Part shown: positions 20,744 through 31,424 of the stretch, piece after piece
Layout of the letters: the number at the start of each line of letters is the position of its first letter
Numbering within the stretch: position 1 is the first letter of the stretch
Assembly (NCBI GenBank): GCA_963854835.1
Contig: OY978530.1
Span: 32,084,695-32,148,694, forward strand
DNA length: 64,000 nt
Direction of reading: 5' to 3'
Source: Megamerina dolium
Taxonomy: Eukaryota; Arthropoda; Insecta; Diptera; Megamerinidae
Notes under the pieces: model-generated
What the model was told of the DNA's origin: nothing
Databases searched by the model: none
What the model saw: the letters and a program-made list of their open reading frames with translations, nothing else
Made by a program: the position numbers and the translations under genes

Positions 20744-21580
20744 ATTATAATCAAAATGTTTGCAAATTATATTATTTTATTTGTTTTTTTTTTTTTTTTT
20801 TCTAAAAATCGAAAGAAACACGTCCACTCTTATTGGTGACTTTCGCGAAACACACACACGAACACTCTAGTGTCGGTAATATTACTGTCAATTTGACAGT
20901 AAGTGTGTAATTCGGTTTTCCTCCTACAACAAGAGTTTTTCGCTGCCCTCTTGTTTACCCTGGCTGGCTGAGCGTTACCCCAGCTGGAAAACAAAGGCAC
21001 GCGTTACAAGAGAAAAAAAAACTTCAAACGTGTTTTTCTGAAAACCAATTTTTCGAAGTCCGTGAACACGATCCTGCGAAATCTACTCGACCGATTCTTT
21101 TCAAACTCGAAACATACTTTCTTGGTATAAAATGCCTCCCCCTCCCGTTATTTACATTTTTCTATTTTCATATTAAGGTAGTTTGTCACCTAAAAAATAG
21201 CGGAAAATTTAGTGCGAAATCGCGTTTTTTACTTAAATAGGCCACGAATTGTTAAAAAATGAAAATGATAACTCAACAACGATGGGAGGGTGAGAATTAA
21301 CTCATAATTTAAGTAAATTTAACAACATTTTTGATTTCAGATAATTCTACGCCGAGTTATCGTGTTCACAGAACAACGTATTTTTCAAAAGACGTTTTCG
21401 GAAATGCTCTGTCACCGGCTTGTTTTTCAATATTCTGTTACGAAAATTTAACTAAATATTCTCTAGATAATGCTTTATAATTAAAAAAAAGTTTGAATAA
21501 ATTTGCTTAAGCTGTATCTCCGTAAAAAATCAGAGAAAAAAATGTTTTTTATTTCAAATTATCCCTTACTCCCCCCTTAA

Positions 21581-21765
21581 ATAATAAATAAATACAAATA
21601 ACCTAATATTAAAAAATTAAGTGTAAAACATTAAATACAAAAGAGAAAAAGAAGTGTTCTTTATAATAACAACCACCCAATCATCAACACCTCTGCCGCA
21701 AGACATCACGAAGGCAAGTGCACCACATCGCAGCAAGCCCACCTGCATTCATTCGCTCCCCACTG
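21581..21765. other. Unassigned short spacer
   Basis: A/T-rich, then mixed sequence between the TTAA element and the second LTR-relic piece. Nothing recognised. Confidence 0.35.
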
Positions 21766-21850
21766 AAACACATGATAACTAAAATCACGTGGACTACTCA
21801 TGTAACAAAAAGTTGTTTTCTTACATAATGGGTGCATACATACACACATG
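21766..21850 (+). mobile_element. Solo-LTR relic, second piece
   Basis: It matches 28970-29045 (ATGATAACTAAAATCA and CACACATG blocks). Its last 14 bases, TACATACACACATG (21837-21850), recur at 26192-26205 where the relic resumes, so the intervening LINE is an insertion. Confidence 0.65.
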
Positions 21851-22019
21851 TTTTTTTTTTATAACCGGAAGATTCCCCATCTTCAGAAAATAGTGCCACA
21901 ATAGACTATAGGTAGCATCCACGATCCATACTGTTTGCTACTGATACAACTCTTTAGGGACCACGCCCAGGCTATGTTGTTGCATTCCGCTGGACTTGCG
22001 CAACCGTACGTAGATCTTG

Positions 22020-23390
22020 GAGTTTGTCCGGTGTAATTTTTACCCCAGACAAAGTTAGATGGGCGGTTGGGTCTTTTAAACAATTTAAATCACCAAGTGA
22101 GGATAGTATTTCCCCAGCACTTCTGATACGAGGTCTGGAAGTATTACTTAAACTAATTGCTGTAATCTTTAGAAATAGCTTCAGCAGGGAGTATATACCA
22201 TCCATTTGGCGTAAGGTAAATGTGGTATTTATTCCGAGACTGGCCAATAGGTCCAGGTCCTAAATCATATAGACTAATCAGTCTCACATCGATTCTTCTT
22301 AAAACTATGGAAAGAATAGTAGATCTACATATTAGAGAAACGATGAATAAAACAACACCTTTGCATCAAACCCAGTTTGCGTACAGTAAAAGGAAATCAA
22401 CGAAAGGAGCACTTCACTATCTCGTAACAAAAATAGAGAAAGCTCAATATTCCAAGAAAATTGCTTTATGCGCTTTTTTAGATAACGTAGGTGCCTTTGA
22501 TACTACTAGTTATCGCTCTATCGAAAAGACTTTGCTTTGCAAGAACATCGATAAACCGACTATAGGGTGGGTTAAGTCGATGTTAGAGAGTAGAGAAGTT
22601 AGTTCATCTCTGAGAAATGAATCCGTAACAGTCAAAGCTATGAAAGGCTGTCCACAAGGTAGAGTGTTATCGCCCCTTCTATGGTTCCAAGTTATTGACG
22701 ATCTTTTACAAGGTGCGACAATTATGTATTAAGACTGCCTCTAGAAAATACAATTAAAACACGATATCTGCTAATTCTTCGGTATATTTATTCGAAATAT
22801 TCTTCTCCTGATTCAATACACTTGATACATCGATTGTATAGTGATTCAAACGCGTATTCCAGCTCATTTTTCGGAATTGCCTCCAGTGCCCTCGTCAAAG
22901 CCCGTTGTATGGTCTGAATGTTATCAAAAAAGCATCCTTTCAACTTCAATTTCAGTTTTGGGAACAAAAAGAAGCCGCACGGTGCCAAATCAGGAGAATA
23001 CGGCGGGTGATTCAGCACACAGACCTGATTTCGAGCCAAAAATTGACGAACAATGAGTGCTGTGTGTTAAATTTCATGTTAAAATTTCAACATCAAACGA
23101 ACACGTGTTTTGTAAAATGAATGTCAATAAACATTAAATATCAACCAAATACCATGAAATTTTAACAGTTAGTAGAGGAAGGTTGAAGCTTCAAAACGCA
23201 TGTGCTCGCACATAGATGGCGCGCTTGGTTGCTGAGATATGGTTCGAGTCTTAATACATAATTGTCGCACCTTGTAGTCAAACTGCAGGAACATATGCTG
23301 ATGATATGCAATCATCATATCTGGCAAGTTCGAGAGAACAGTCTCCAATATTATGAATCAAGCCTTGATTTTAAAGCTGGTTGAGATTGT
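22020..23390 (+). pseudogene. Reverse transcriptase fragment of another LINE, interrupted by a mariner
   Basis: Two overlapping frames encode RT blocks: KVRWAVGSFKQFKSP, YRLISLTSILLKTMERIVD, HQTQFAYSKRKSTKGALHYL, CAFLDNVGAFD and KGCPQGRVLSPLL. After the mariner at 22709-23274 the RT resumes with TYADDMQSS (about 23285-23310). There are stops and frame changes, and both ends are missing. The sequence style matches the LINE at 36561-39130. It points opposite to the surrounding R1-like element. Confidence 0.7.
22709..23274 (-). mobile_element. Internally deleted mariner (DD34D), copy 1
   Basis: The terminal inverted repeats begin CAAGGTGCGACAATTATGTA and are perfect over about 28 bp, flanked by TA at 22707-22708 and 23275-23276. 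It is 566 bp against about 1.3 kb for a full mariner. It keeps only the transposase C terminus (22788-23039 minus, LNHPPYSPDLAPCGFFLFPK), in which the third catalytic Asp is replaced by Gly. It interrupts a LINE RT fragment. Confidence 0.85.
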
Positions 23391-23399
23391 ATAACCTGC

Positions 23400-25130
23400 T
23401 CTCAAACCCCGATACTCATATAATCCATTTTCTTGCGACTTGTGATTAGCAGCTTTTGTCTTGAGAAATTGTTTTGTTCGTTATGCGCTCAACACCCTGT
23501 ATGTGCTTGCCCACTGTCGCAATGGCGATGTCATCTGCAAAGCCAATAATTTTTGCTTCCCTTGGTATTGGTAATCAAAGAACCTTGTCATACATTATAT
23601 TCCACAACACAGGTCCGAAGACCAAGCCCTGTGGTACACCCGCCGTGACTTTTTATATTTTAATTCCAGCTCTGCTATCGTATATTTGCTCTCTATCGGA
23701 GAGGTAGCTTTTCACTATCCTGAACAGGTATGCTGGAATGGTGATCTCGTGGAGACTATCCAAAATGCGAGGCCAACAGGCCGAGTCAACTCATTTTCAA
23801 CGTCCAGTGTAGTAATGCCACAGTGCCTCTTAGTGCCCCAACGCCATCTTTCTCCTCCTATTGCCTCCATAGCGATGTAGACAACAATTTGATCGCGTCA
23901 ATAGTTAACGCGCTTTTCGGAGGCAAAATTGCATATTGCACAATGCCCCCTTCTCCTCTAATACCGGCATCAGTCCATTGTGTATAATCCGCTCCAGTGT
24001 TTTGCCTACCGTGTTGAGAAGGCGGCTGGTTTGACGATGGATCATCCGGAGCCTCTTTCCCTTTTGGTAGCAGTACTAGTCGTTGCAGTTTCCACGGCTT
24101 GGGAAACACACGTTTATCAAGGCACTTTTGCATCACTGCAAAGAACTTGTACTGATCGCCGCCTCAAAAGCTAACTTTAGTACGATTTCAAGGCCCAGCA
24201 CTTTGTGATCTCTGATTTTTTTGCATATATCCATGATTTCTGTTGCTCCTACCAACTCCGTTCTTTCAACAACCGATCTCTGGGGAAAAAGAGTAGTTAC
24301 TATTCAGTGAAACATGTTTGGACAGTTAATAGCTGGTGCTTGCTGTCCCGAGAGTTTCTTCAAAACCAATTTGAAGGCCTATGGATTGATATCAGCTTCG
24401 TCACACAGGTGCTTGAAGCTATTCACTTTGCTTTTCTTGATCGCATGTTGCAGTTCTTTCCTTGCCTCCCCAAAATGAGCTAGCATTATTTCGAAGCATG
24501 CTCTGCCCCTGGACCACTGCATCTTACGCCGTGCTCGCAGGCAATTTTCTGTAGTTGTGCAGTATGTATACAAAAGCTTCCGTGTCCACCTGGTTAGTAT
24601 TCCATTTTGGTCCTGCTGGTTTAGGTGGGCATCTCTCTGTACTTCGTGATGATTCTATTATAATTTCCTGGTGATCACTGTGGGTGTACTCCTCACTTAC
24701 TCTCCACCTGGTTTTGTTCGCAAGTGAGTTACTCACAAACGTCAGGTCAATATTAGATCCCGTAGCGGTTTTACGGTACGTGCAAACGGAGCCAATATTT
24801 GCTATGGTGATATCTACTCTGGCTATTGCTTCTATTAGGCCGCGTCCTCTGGCATTAGTAAATCTAATCCCCCACTCTATAGCCCATGCGTTAAAATCTC
24901 CACCGATTAATACTGGAGATTTATCGTCAACATCTAGTATGAGCTCATCTATCATCATCTCGTAACGCTCCTGTGTCCAACTTGGTGGTGCGTAACAGGT
25001 ATACAGGTAAACATTGCCAATCATGGCTCGTAGAAAGCATTCCATTTGGTCATTAACCTCCTGGAGAGGGTGTCTGAGTGTCCAGATTGCAGCTTTCGTG
25101 TCCTTGCTGCAGCACCATTTAGCTTCTTTT
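23400..25130 (-). pseudogene. R1-like ORF2 remnant: endonuclease and RT
   Basis: 24524-25045 encodes an endonuclease (YTCYAPPSWTQ, LIGGDFNAWAIEWG, IDLTFVSNSL, YTHSDHQEI), the style of R1-clade proteins. RT follows: FPKPWKLQRLVLLPKGKEAP (about 24040-24130), then AGVPQGLVFGPVLWNIMYD (about 23600-23660) and GFADDIAIATVGKH (about 23510-23560). Several stops and frame changes, and a gap between endonuclease and RT, make it non-functional. Confidence 0.7.
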
Positions 25131-25229
25131 TTAATCCTATATGGTTAATCCTAGAGGCTTAAGACAACTATCTGTGTGCCACTGGATGCTTTCCGTATGC
25201 TTAAGACATCTAGGATCGTAGCACTAATG

Positions 25230-26080
25230 TCAAACTAGGCGCAAATTGCATCTCCAATGTCCTCTTTGGTAGTAGACATCCTCATCAATGTTTTTGCATT
25301 TAACTTGCTCGCCTAGCGTATCGCCTATTATTGAGGTGAGCTCTTTTATTTGTTCTCCTGTGTTGATAAAATGGATCAGTATCTCACCCGTTTGTGTCCG
25401 CCTGCTTTTAGATACCTCTTTCCGTAGTTCTCCGAGCTTAGGATCAGATTTCACCGATCTAAGAATATCGGCATAGGATGTCTTGCCCTTCGCCTCGATC
25501 ACTTTCGTGTCAGGTGTAGTCCTCCTCGGCTCACTAGCTATATTTTTTGCCTTCTTAACCACAGTTATACATTGATCCGCATCCACTTCCTCAGTTCTCA
25601 TTGGAGGTGCAGCCGGAGTTCCATTGCCCTACTGCGGTTTCATTGTGCCATTCTGCCTCATATTACTCCGTTTCGAGTTTGTCGTCCTAACCACGCATTC
25701 AAGCTTCCTCTTTGGGTCTACTACTTGTTTTAGCTATGGAGATGTTTGCGAGCTGCTACTCTTTCGTATAACCTCTTTAGCTTTTCGTCTCCTTGTTCAA
25801 TAGCTGTCAGTTCGTATAGCGTTTTGATGCTCTCAATTGTATCTCTCCTTGGTTGGTGTATTGAACGCCTTTTGTTATTCCCCAACATTTCAACTAGGCT
25901 CTTTATTTTCCTCCTAAGCTCTAGAATACCGTTCGGTCTTTGCTCGCAGACTTTGTGCTATTTACTTCCTCGCTTTCTACAATGCCCATGCATGATGAGT
26001 AATACACTTCGTATGCTTTTATACCGCATCCTTCGCTCCTGCCGCTTATCGTCGGGGGTTGCTTATTTGTTTGAACTTAT
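25230..26080 (-). pseudogene. R1-like ORF1 (Gag-like) remnant
   Basis: 25230-25601 keeps 123 codons (TSYADILRSVKSDPKLGELR, VKKAKN) typical of the segment before the RNA-binding domain in R1-type ORF1. Upstream pieces to about 26080 continue in broken frames with charged helical residues. The zinc-knuckle end is missing. Confidence 0.55.
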
Positions 26081-26205
26081 TTCGCAACTGACCTGCTACT
26101 ACAGGCCATCCGGCTATCCGCGACCTGCTGACCTCCCGGTGACTTAGAGCCCAGCTATAGTGTCCGATCCCGTAGGACCAAACCCTCTGGGTACATACAC
26201 ACATG

Positions 26206-26440
26206 TGGTGTGAATCGATTGTGGACATACACACATCTATACACACATGTGGTGTGAAGCGATTGCTGTATGTTATATGTTGGTATGTGGGTTGATCAAT
26301 ATGTGGACAGTTTTAGAAAATTGGTATATAAGTTGCCAGCTTTTTGAAGGCAGACGCTATTGTGAAAATAAAGAAATAAGGAGTAAAACAGAAAATAGGA
26401 CGGTTTTTAAAAAGGATAATAAGAGTATATATATATGAGT
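26206..26440 (+). mobile_element. Solo-LTR relic, third piece with TATA-like core
   Basis: It matches 29045-29220: GTGGTGTGAAT, TGTATGTTGGTATGTGGG and GGTATATAAGTTGCCAGC (26320-26345). The last is a plausible promoter core of the old LTR. Confidence 0.6.
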
Positions 26441-27030
26441 ATATGAGTATATTCTAATACCTCTACCTTTCAGTTAACCAGTGTTGAGGCTCCGGAAGGA
26501 CACTCAACACATAGGGCATTAGGTTATCGGTACCTCACCAACAAAAACCAACGTTCTCCCGGTTCATATACTAGTGGGTCTGTTTGGTATACCGAAGTAG
26601 TTAGATTTAAAGAGGGTTCTAAAGGAAAGGGGCGGCTTCTAAATACTAGGGGCTAGTAGTTGGTTAACGTGGTGTTGTGGAAATATAGTACACAACAAGC
26701 CACATTTGTTATTAAATCCCCACGAACTTATTTATAGTCCTAGTATATAGGGAACATATACCGAAAAATAAAAAAAGTTTACAAAATTTAATAATTGTAT
26801 GTTGCATACATTCCGTTGATTAATTGTTAAGTAATTATATCACATTGCTACTTAATTAAAATAATTTAATAAAACTTCAAATACTATTTGTCCAGCTTTT
26901 ATTTTCTGTTCAATTCCACAATTAGTGAAACGAAAATTTTTAGTAGCATCTCGCAATGCAAATTCAAATTTTTTCATTTTGTTCAATTTGGCAACACTCT
27001 GATACTTGCATATACTGAACACTCTGCTCT
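26441..27030. other. Unassigned spacer
   Basis: Mixed to A/T-rich sequence with no supported coding frame. It may include internal sequence of the LTR element whose LTR precedes it, but I see no primer site I can name. Confidence 0.35.
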
Positions 27031-27179
27031 GGTCTGGTGGTGCTTTCGCAAAGTAACGTGTCTATCGTAACTGCGGGGCTAGCGCAATCATTGTTGAACT
27101 CATCGCAAGTCAACTCACTGGACGATGGCATCTTCACTCTGTAATGAGGATGCCGTCATGTAGCAAGCTCTTGTTGTGA

Positions 27180-27790
27180 GCCAAAATGGTACGTGTCTTG
27201 GCTCACTACATTATAAAAGCATTCTAATTGTTATATTATATATATTATTATATTTCATTACTATAATGTTATAACAGCACTTATTATATTCTGTATTATG
27301 CATTATGCACATTATAATAATTAATATTAATATTAATTACTATTAAAACTTTAATAACATAATCACACGGAAAAGAGAGTTAGAGGAAAAGAAAAGAAAA
27401 AATCCATATTGTGAAGGAAAAATTATATTATCAAACAAAAACTTTATTGTGAAAGAACAGTTATATTGTCGGGTAAGAGCTATATTGTGTGAAAGAAAAA
27501 TTATATTGTCGAACAAAAACTATATTGTGAAAGAAAAGTTATATTGTCTGGTAAGAGCTATATTGTGTGAAAGAAAAATTATATTGTGAAAGAAAAGTTA
27601 TATTGTCGGATAAGAGCTATACGATATTGTGTAAAAGAAAAATTATGTTGTCGAATAAAAGCTACACTGCGTAAAAGAAACGTTATGCTGTCGAATAATA
27701 ATTGTATTGTGTGAAAGAAAAGTTACTAGAAGCAGAAGCAGAGTAAAAAGGGGTAAGTTCTAGGAAATAAGTTATTTAAAAAAATGTTGT
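27180..27790. repeat. Insert in the RTE leader with a 38/40-bp minisatellite
   Basis: 27412-27725 holds about eight degenerate units of 38-40 bp starting TTATATTGTCG. Two unit types alternate, one with CAAAAACTATATTG and one with TAAGAGCTATATTG. The insert begins near TGTTGTGAGCCAAAA, close to the start of the LTR-like insert at 28703 (TGTTGCGAGCCAAAA), so the array may sit in a related LTR. Confidence 0.6.
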
Positions 27791-27959
27791 AGTCTTTGAA
27801 GGGAATACACAACACTCTGCTTGCTATGTGATGTCACCTTCACCTGGCATCCGCTAGGAGGTGGCTAAGGTGAGTGGCGAAAACCTCCTTGGTTAGAAGT
27901 TGTGCGTTGAGTTTGGGACCTACCACATAGAAACTTCTCACAGTAAATACTCAAACCGT

Positions 27960-28702
27960 GCCTCGGATAAGGACTAACCCTTTTATTGATGACACCCGCA
28001 AATGAAATAAAGACCACGATTGACAGATATGCACCTATAATATCCGGTCCCTCTACAATGAAGGTGCCTCTATCCAGCTGGCTGATGTCCTTGAAAACTT
28101 CAAGGCTGGCATCACAGCAGTTCAGGAGATTTCGTTGGATGCTCTAAAGGAGCATCCTGTGATATCTACTAGACTTGCCATGTGGAAATGCACAAACTCA
28201 CCGTGACAGACTGCGATATCGTGTCTCGCAGTTCACACCTTTAAATGAACTGCTGGTAACAATCGGCATTAAGGCCAAATTTTTTAACATCAGCCTAATA
28301 TGTGCCAACGCCCAGATGGATGAGAAGGACGATGCGACGATGCGACATAGAGCTTCTTTCAGCGCTTCGAAGAAGTTTATAACCGCTGCCCCAGCCACTA
28401 GAACACAATCGTCTAAAAGTCGCCAATTCAATGCCTTTGGACCAGCTGTCGGAAAATTCAGCGTCTACCATAATAATTTAGATAACGAAATGAGGCTGAT
28501 CGACTTCGCCGCAACACGAAACATGATAACTACTGGTACCAGGGGTCAACATCTCGACATCCATAAAGCGTTGTGGCAGTCTCCGGATCAAGGAACGAAG
28601 AATCAAAATGTTCACGTGATGATTGATGGAAGGCATGCTTCCAGTGTGATGGGCTTAAAACCGATCCGTGGTGCCAGATCGGACCATTACCTTGTTGCAG
28701 CT
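27960..28702 (+). pseudogene. RTE copy B endonuclease part
   Basis: Broken frames match the RTE endonuclease of 51623-54601, e.g. LRYRVSQFTPLNELLVTIGI, AKFFNISLICANAQ, MRLIDFAATRNM and VMIDGRHASSVM (28175-28700). The GDFNARVG segment is altered by an internal change. Non-functional. Confidence 0.75.
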
Positions 28703-29400
28703 GTTGCGAGCCAAAACATGAAATATGCACATATGTATATTTTGCCTAGCGATATATTTCCCGAAATTGTAAAATACATATTTGTGCATACACATACCAA
28801 CATTGCTCGAAGTTGTAATATACACAATCCATATTAATATTACTTATAATTGTGGAATGCCAGAACATTGAGCCAACGGAGTTGCAGTTGGGTGTGAAAA
28901 TGCCGACAAAGCACTTTCCAACACAATTCGTAGTTCTGCACTTACGTAAGCATACCTGTGTAAGAATACATGATAACTAAAATCAAGCGGACTATTCATG
29001 TGTATGAATATCAAAAAGTTGCTTTCTCACGTAATATATACACACATGTGGAGTGCATCGATCGTGTACATAAATACATATGTACATACATTCACACAAG
29101 TGGTGTGAATATATTATTGTATGTTGGTATGTGGGTAGATTGATATATGGTCAGTATTAGAAAAATGGTATATAAGCTGCCAGCTTAGTGAAGGCAGTCG
29201 CTTTTTAGTTGTGAGTCTTGTACCGATTGTGAAGTTCTAGCGTATAAGCAATTGTAAAATACTACGATCCTTACGAGGCCCTCCAGTATTAGTGTAAGAG
29301 CGCAAAATCGAAAGTAGCACCAGCAATAAAGGGAATACCCAAAACCGCAAGTATTATTGATAAAGTTTTATATCAGCTAACTAGGAGCTTAGATATGATC
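28703..29400 (+). mobile_element. Solo LTR-like insert (reference copy of the relic family)
   Basis: It holds, uninterrupted, all the blocks found split at 5556-5735, 21766-21850 and 26206-26440, including the core GGTATATAAGCTGCCAGC near 29167. It begins TGTTGCGAGCC, a BEL-like LTR start. The right edge is not sharp. It sits in place of about 410 bp of the RTE. Confidence 0.55.
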
Positions 29401-29404
29401 AGCA

Positions 29405-30740
29405 GATAGAGATGTGTAGAGACCGGAATGAGACTTTAAAATTTTTTTGGAAGATCAGGAGCCTAAGTGGCAGTTTAAACCCCGGAGCGTCTTCTGTCGT
29501 GACAACAATTGGAATCTGGTTACAGATCTCCAGAGTGTACTGAGCTTACGGAGGGAACATTCCTCCACGTTACTAAATGGCGATGCTTCGAACAATCCCA
29601 CCAGTGGAGGAGGTCTCTCAAACTCCACAATTGGGATGATGGTATAGATGTTGTACCACCCGACCACGACGAGGTCAGAGAGGTAATTTCTAGGCTGAAA
29701 AACTATACAAATTCAGGTGCTGATGGCCTGCCGCCGAATAGTTTAAGACCGGATGTGATGAGCTGTTCACCAGCATGCACCAGCTCATAAACAGAATAAG
29801 GTCGGATAAAAGCACGCCTGATGATCCGAGAAGGAGATCTCACAACTTCCGTAAATTACTGTAAAAGAAGTCTTCTTAGCATAGCATACAAGGTCCTATC
29901 GAGCGTACTGTGTGGAAGGTTGAAGCCTATCATTAACAACCTGACTGGACATTATCAGTGTGGCTTCAGACCTGGTATATCCACCATCGACCAGATGTTC
30001 ACACTGCCCCAAATTTTGGAGAAGACTCTAGAAAAACAGATCGACTCAAACCATCTATTTGTTGATTATAAAGCCACTTTTGACAGTCCGGTAAGCGATT
30101 ACCTCTACGCAACAGTGTCTGAGTTCGGTATTCCTGCAAAACTCATTCGACTTTGTAGAATAACACTGCATAACTCCCTTTGTGCAGTGAAAATTGGGAA
30201 GGACCTCTCCGCACCGTTTAGTACCGAACGGGGTTTCAGACAAGGCGATACGTTATCGTGCGACTTCTTCAATCTTATTATGGAGAAAATAATACGAGCT
30301 GCTGATCTACGACATAATGGCACTATCTTTAGCAAAAGTGTCATGCTGTTAGCGTATGCCGACGATATTGACATAATCGGCAAGAACACGCGAGCAGTCA
30401 GTGCAGCATTTTCAGAGTTGAAAAGAAAGTCGCGTCGAATGGGTGTTACGGTGAACGAAGGAAAGACAAAGTACCTAGTATCAACAAACAAAGAGTCCCA
30501 GTGTCTTGGACAACACGTTATTGTTGATAACTGCGCTATTGGAATAGTAAAGGACTTTATTTATATTGGAACGAGCCTTAACACCAGTAATGACGTCGCC
30601 CTGGAAGTATTGCAAAGGATTACTCTTGAAAACAGGTGTTACTTTGGGCTTATTAAGCAACTGAGAAGTCGGGCCCTCTCTTGAGCAACGATACCACTTT
30701 CTACAAGTCTCTCATCATGCCTGTCCTAACATATGTCCTA
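29405..30740 (+). pseudogene. RTE copy B reverse transcriptase part
   Basis: A frame of 287 codons at 29821-30684 holds YQCGFRPGISTIDQMF, HLFVDYKATFDSP, FRQGDTLSCDFFN, LLAYADDIDIIG and VNEGKTKYLVSTN. Upstream, broken frames carry the linker. The 3' end is lost. The RT core motifs survive although the element is dead. Confidence 0.8.
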
Positions 30741-30860
30741 ACATTCGATTTCTTATCATTAATAAAAACCGTTATCGCTGAAAGACTATATTCTGGTTTT
30801 CTTTTTGTTGCTTCTATATTGTATGTTTTATAATAAGGGTTTTGCGGACTAATTGATATA

Positions 30861-31422
30861 CAAGATGTGACAATTGTGACAGACTCGAACCATATCTCAG
30901 CAACCAAGCGCGCCATCTATGTGTGAGCATATGTGTTTTGAAGCTTCAACCTTCCTCTACTAACTGTTAGAATTTCATGGCATTTGTTGACATTTAATGT
31001 TTATTGACATTCATTTTTCGTTTGATGTTGAAATTGGTCTCTGTTGCACGATAACGCACCGAGTCACACAGCACTCATTGTTCGTCAATTGTTGGCTCGG
31101 AATCAGGTCTGTGTGTTAAATCATCCGCCGTATTCACCTGATTTGGCACCGTGCGATTTCTTTTTGTTCCCAAAACTGAAATTGAAGTTGAAAGGATGCT
31201 TTTTTGATGACATTCAGACCATACAACGGGCTTTGACGAGGGCACTGGAGACAATTCCGAAAAATGAGCTGGAATACGCGTTTGAATCACTATCAAATCG
31301 ATGTAACAAGTATATTGAATCAAGAAGAGAATATTTCGAATAAATATACCGAAAAATTAGCAGATATCGTGTTTTAATTGTGTTTTCTAGAGGCAGTCTT
31401 AATACATAATTGTCGTACCTTG
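30861..31422 (+). mobile_element. Internally deleted mariner (DD34D), copy 2
   Basis: It is from the same family as 22709-23274: ends CAAGATGTGACAATTGTGAC and the complement of CAAGGTACGACAATTATG, flanked by TA at 30859-30860 and 31423-31424. It encodes the transposase C terminus at 31044-31343 with HDNAPSHTA and SPDLAPCDFFLFPK, so the second and third catalytic Asp, 34 residues apart, are kept. The first Asp and the DNA-binding domain are deleted. The deletion junction differs from copy 1. Confidence 0.85.
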
Positions 31423-31424
31423 TA

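Larger units (their letters stand above)
16329..20858 (-). mobile_element. Jockey-clade LINE, full length with both ORFs open
   Basis: The 12-bp target duplication CGAACACTCTAG stands at 16317-16328 and 20859-20870. The poly(A) end is at the left on the minus strand, interrupted by TAAGCTAACA. The 5' end at the right holds GGACGTG about 35 bases in, similar to the downstream promoter element of Jockey/I/F-type LINEs. Length 4.53 kb. Insertion is in the apical part of an LTR stem-loop. Confidence 0.9.
6149..21008 (+). mobile_element. Osvaldo/Ulysses-like Ty3/gypsy LTR retrotransposon, full length, carrying two LINE insertions
   Basis: Two LTRs of about 1.23 kb with TGTAAC...GTTACA ends flank gag-pro, pol and an extra ORF. 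The 4-bp target duplication AGAG lies at 6145-6148 and 21009-21012. The primer site matches tRNA-Lys as in Osvaldo of Drosophila, whose LTRs are of similar size. The LTRs are almost identical where compared, so the insertion is young. An RTE LINE sits at 12118-14892 and a Jockey-type LINE inside the 3' LTR at 16329-20858. One single-base frame change in pol (near 9395) is the only lesion I see in gag-pol. Confidence 0.9.
15242..21008 (+). repeat. 3' LTR of the Osvaldo-like element, split by a Jockey-type LINE
   Basis: The LTR parts are 15242-16328 and 20871-21008 (together about 1225 bp, matching the 5' LTR). The repeated bases CGAACACTCTAG on both sides are the LINE target duplication. Confidence 0.9.
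5993..21580. mobile_element. TTAA-flanked non-autonomous inverted-repeat element, split by the Osvaldo-like insertion
   Basis: The left end reads TTAA then GGGGGGTTAAGGGATAA (5993-6013). The right end, on the other strand, reads TTAA then GGGGGGAGTAAGGGATAA (21580 back to 21559). Excluding the LTR retrotransposon, the element is about 716 bp and has no ORF. The TTAA on both sides is the piggyBac-type target duplication, but the G-run termini are not the usual piggyBac CCC ends, so the superfamily is left open. Confidence 0.55.
21851..26191 (-). mobile_element. R1-like LINE, decayed and rearranged
   Basis: The 14-bp target duplication TACATACACACATG lies at 21837-21850 and 26192-26205, and the poly(A) end (ten T on the plus strand) is at 21851. 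The minus strand shows in order an ORF1 remnant, an endonuclease and part of the RT. The 3' third is replaced by a plus-strand LINE fragment (about 22020-23390), so the element was rearranged or hit by another one after insertion. Confidence 0.7.
27031..30740 (+). mobile_element. RTE-clade LINE, old degenerate copy (copy B)
   Basis: It starts GGTCTGGTGGTGCTTTCGCA like the other RTE copies and ends truncated after CTGTCCTAACATATG, so the last about 440 bp are missing. The 5' untranslated part is interrupted by 27180-27790, and the coding part by an LTR-like insert at about 28703-29400 that replaces about 410 bp. It is clearly more diverged than copies A, D and E. Confidence 0.8.
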
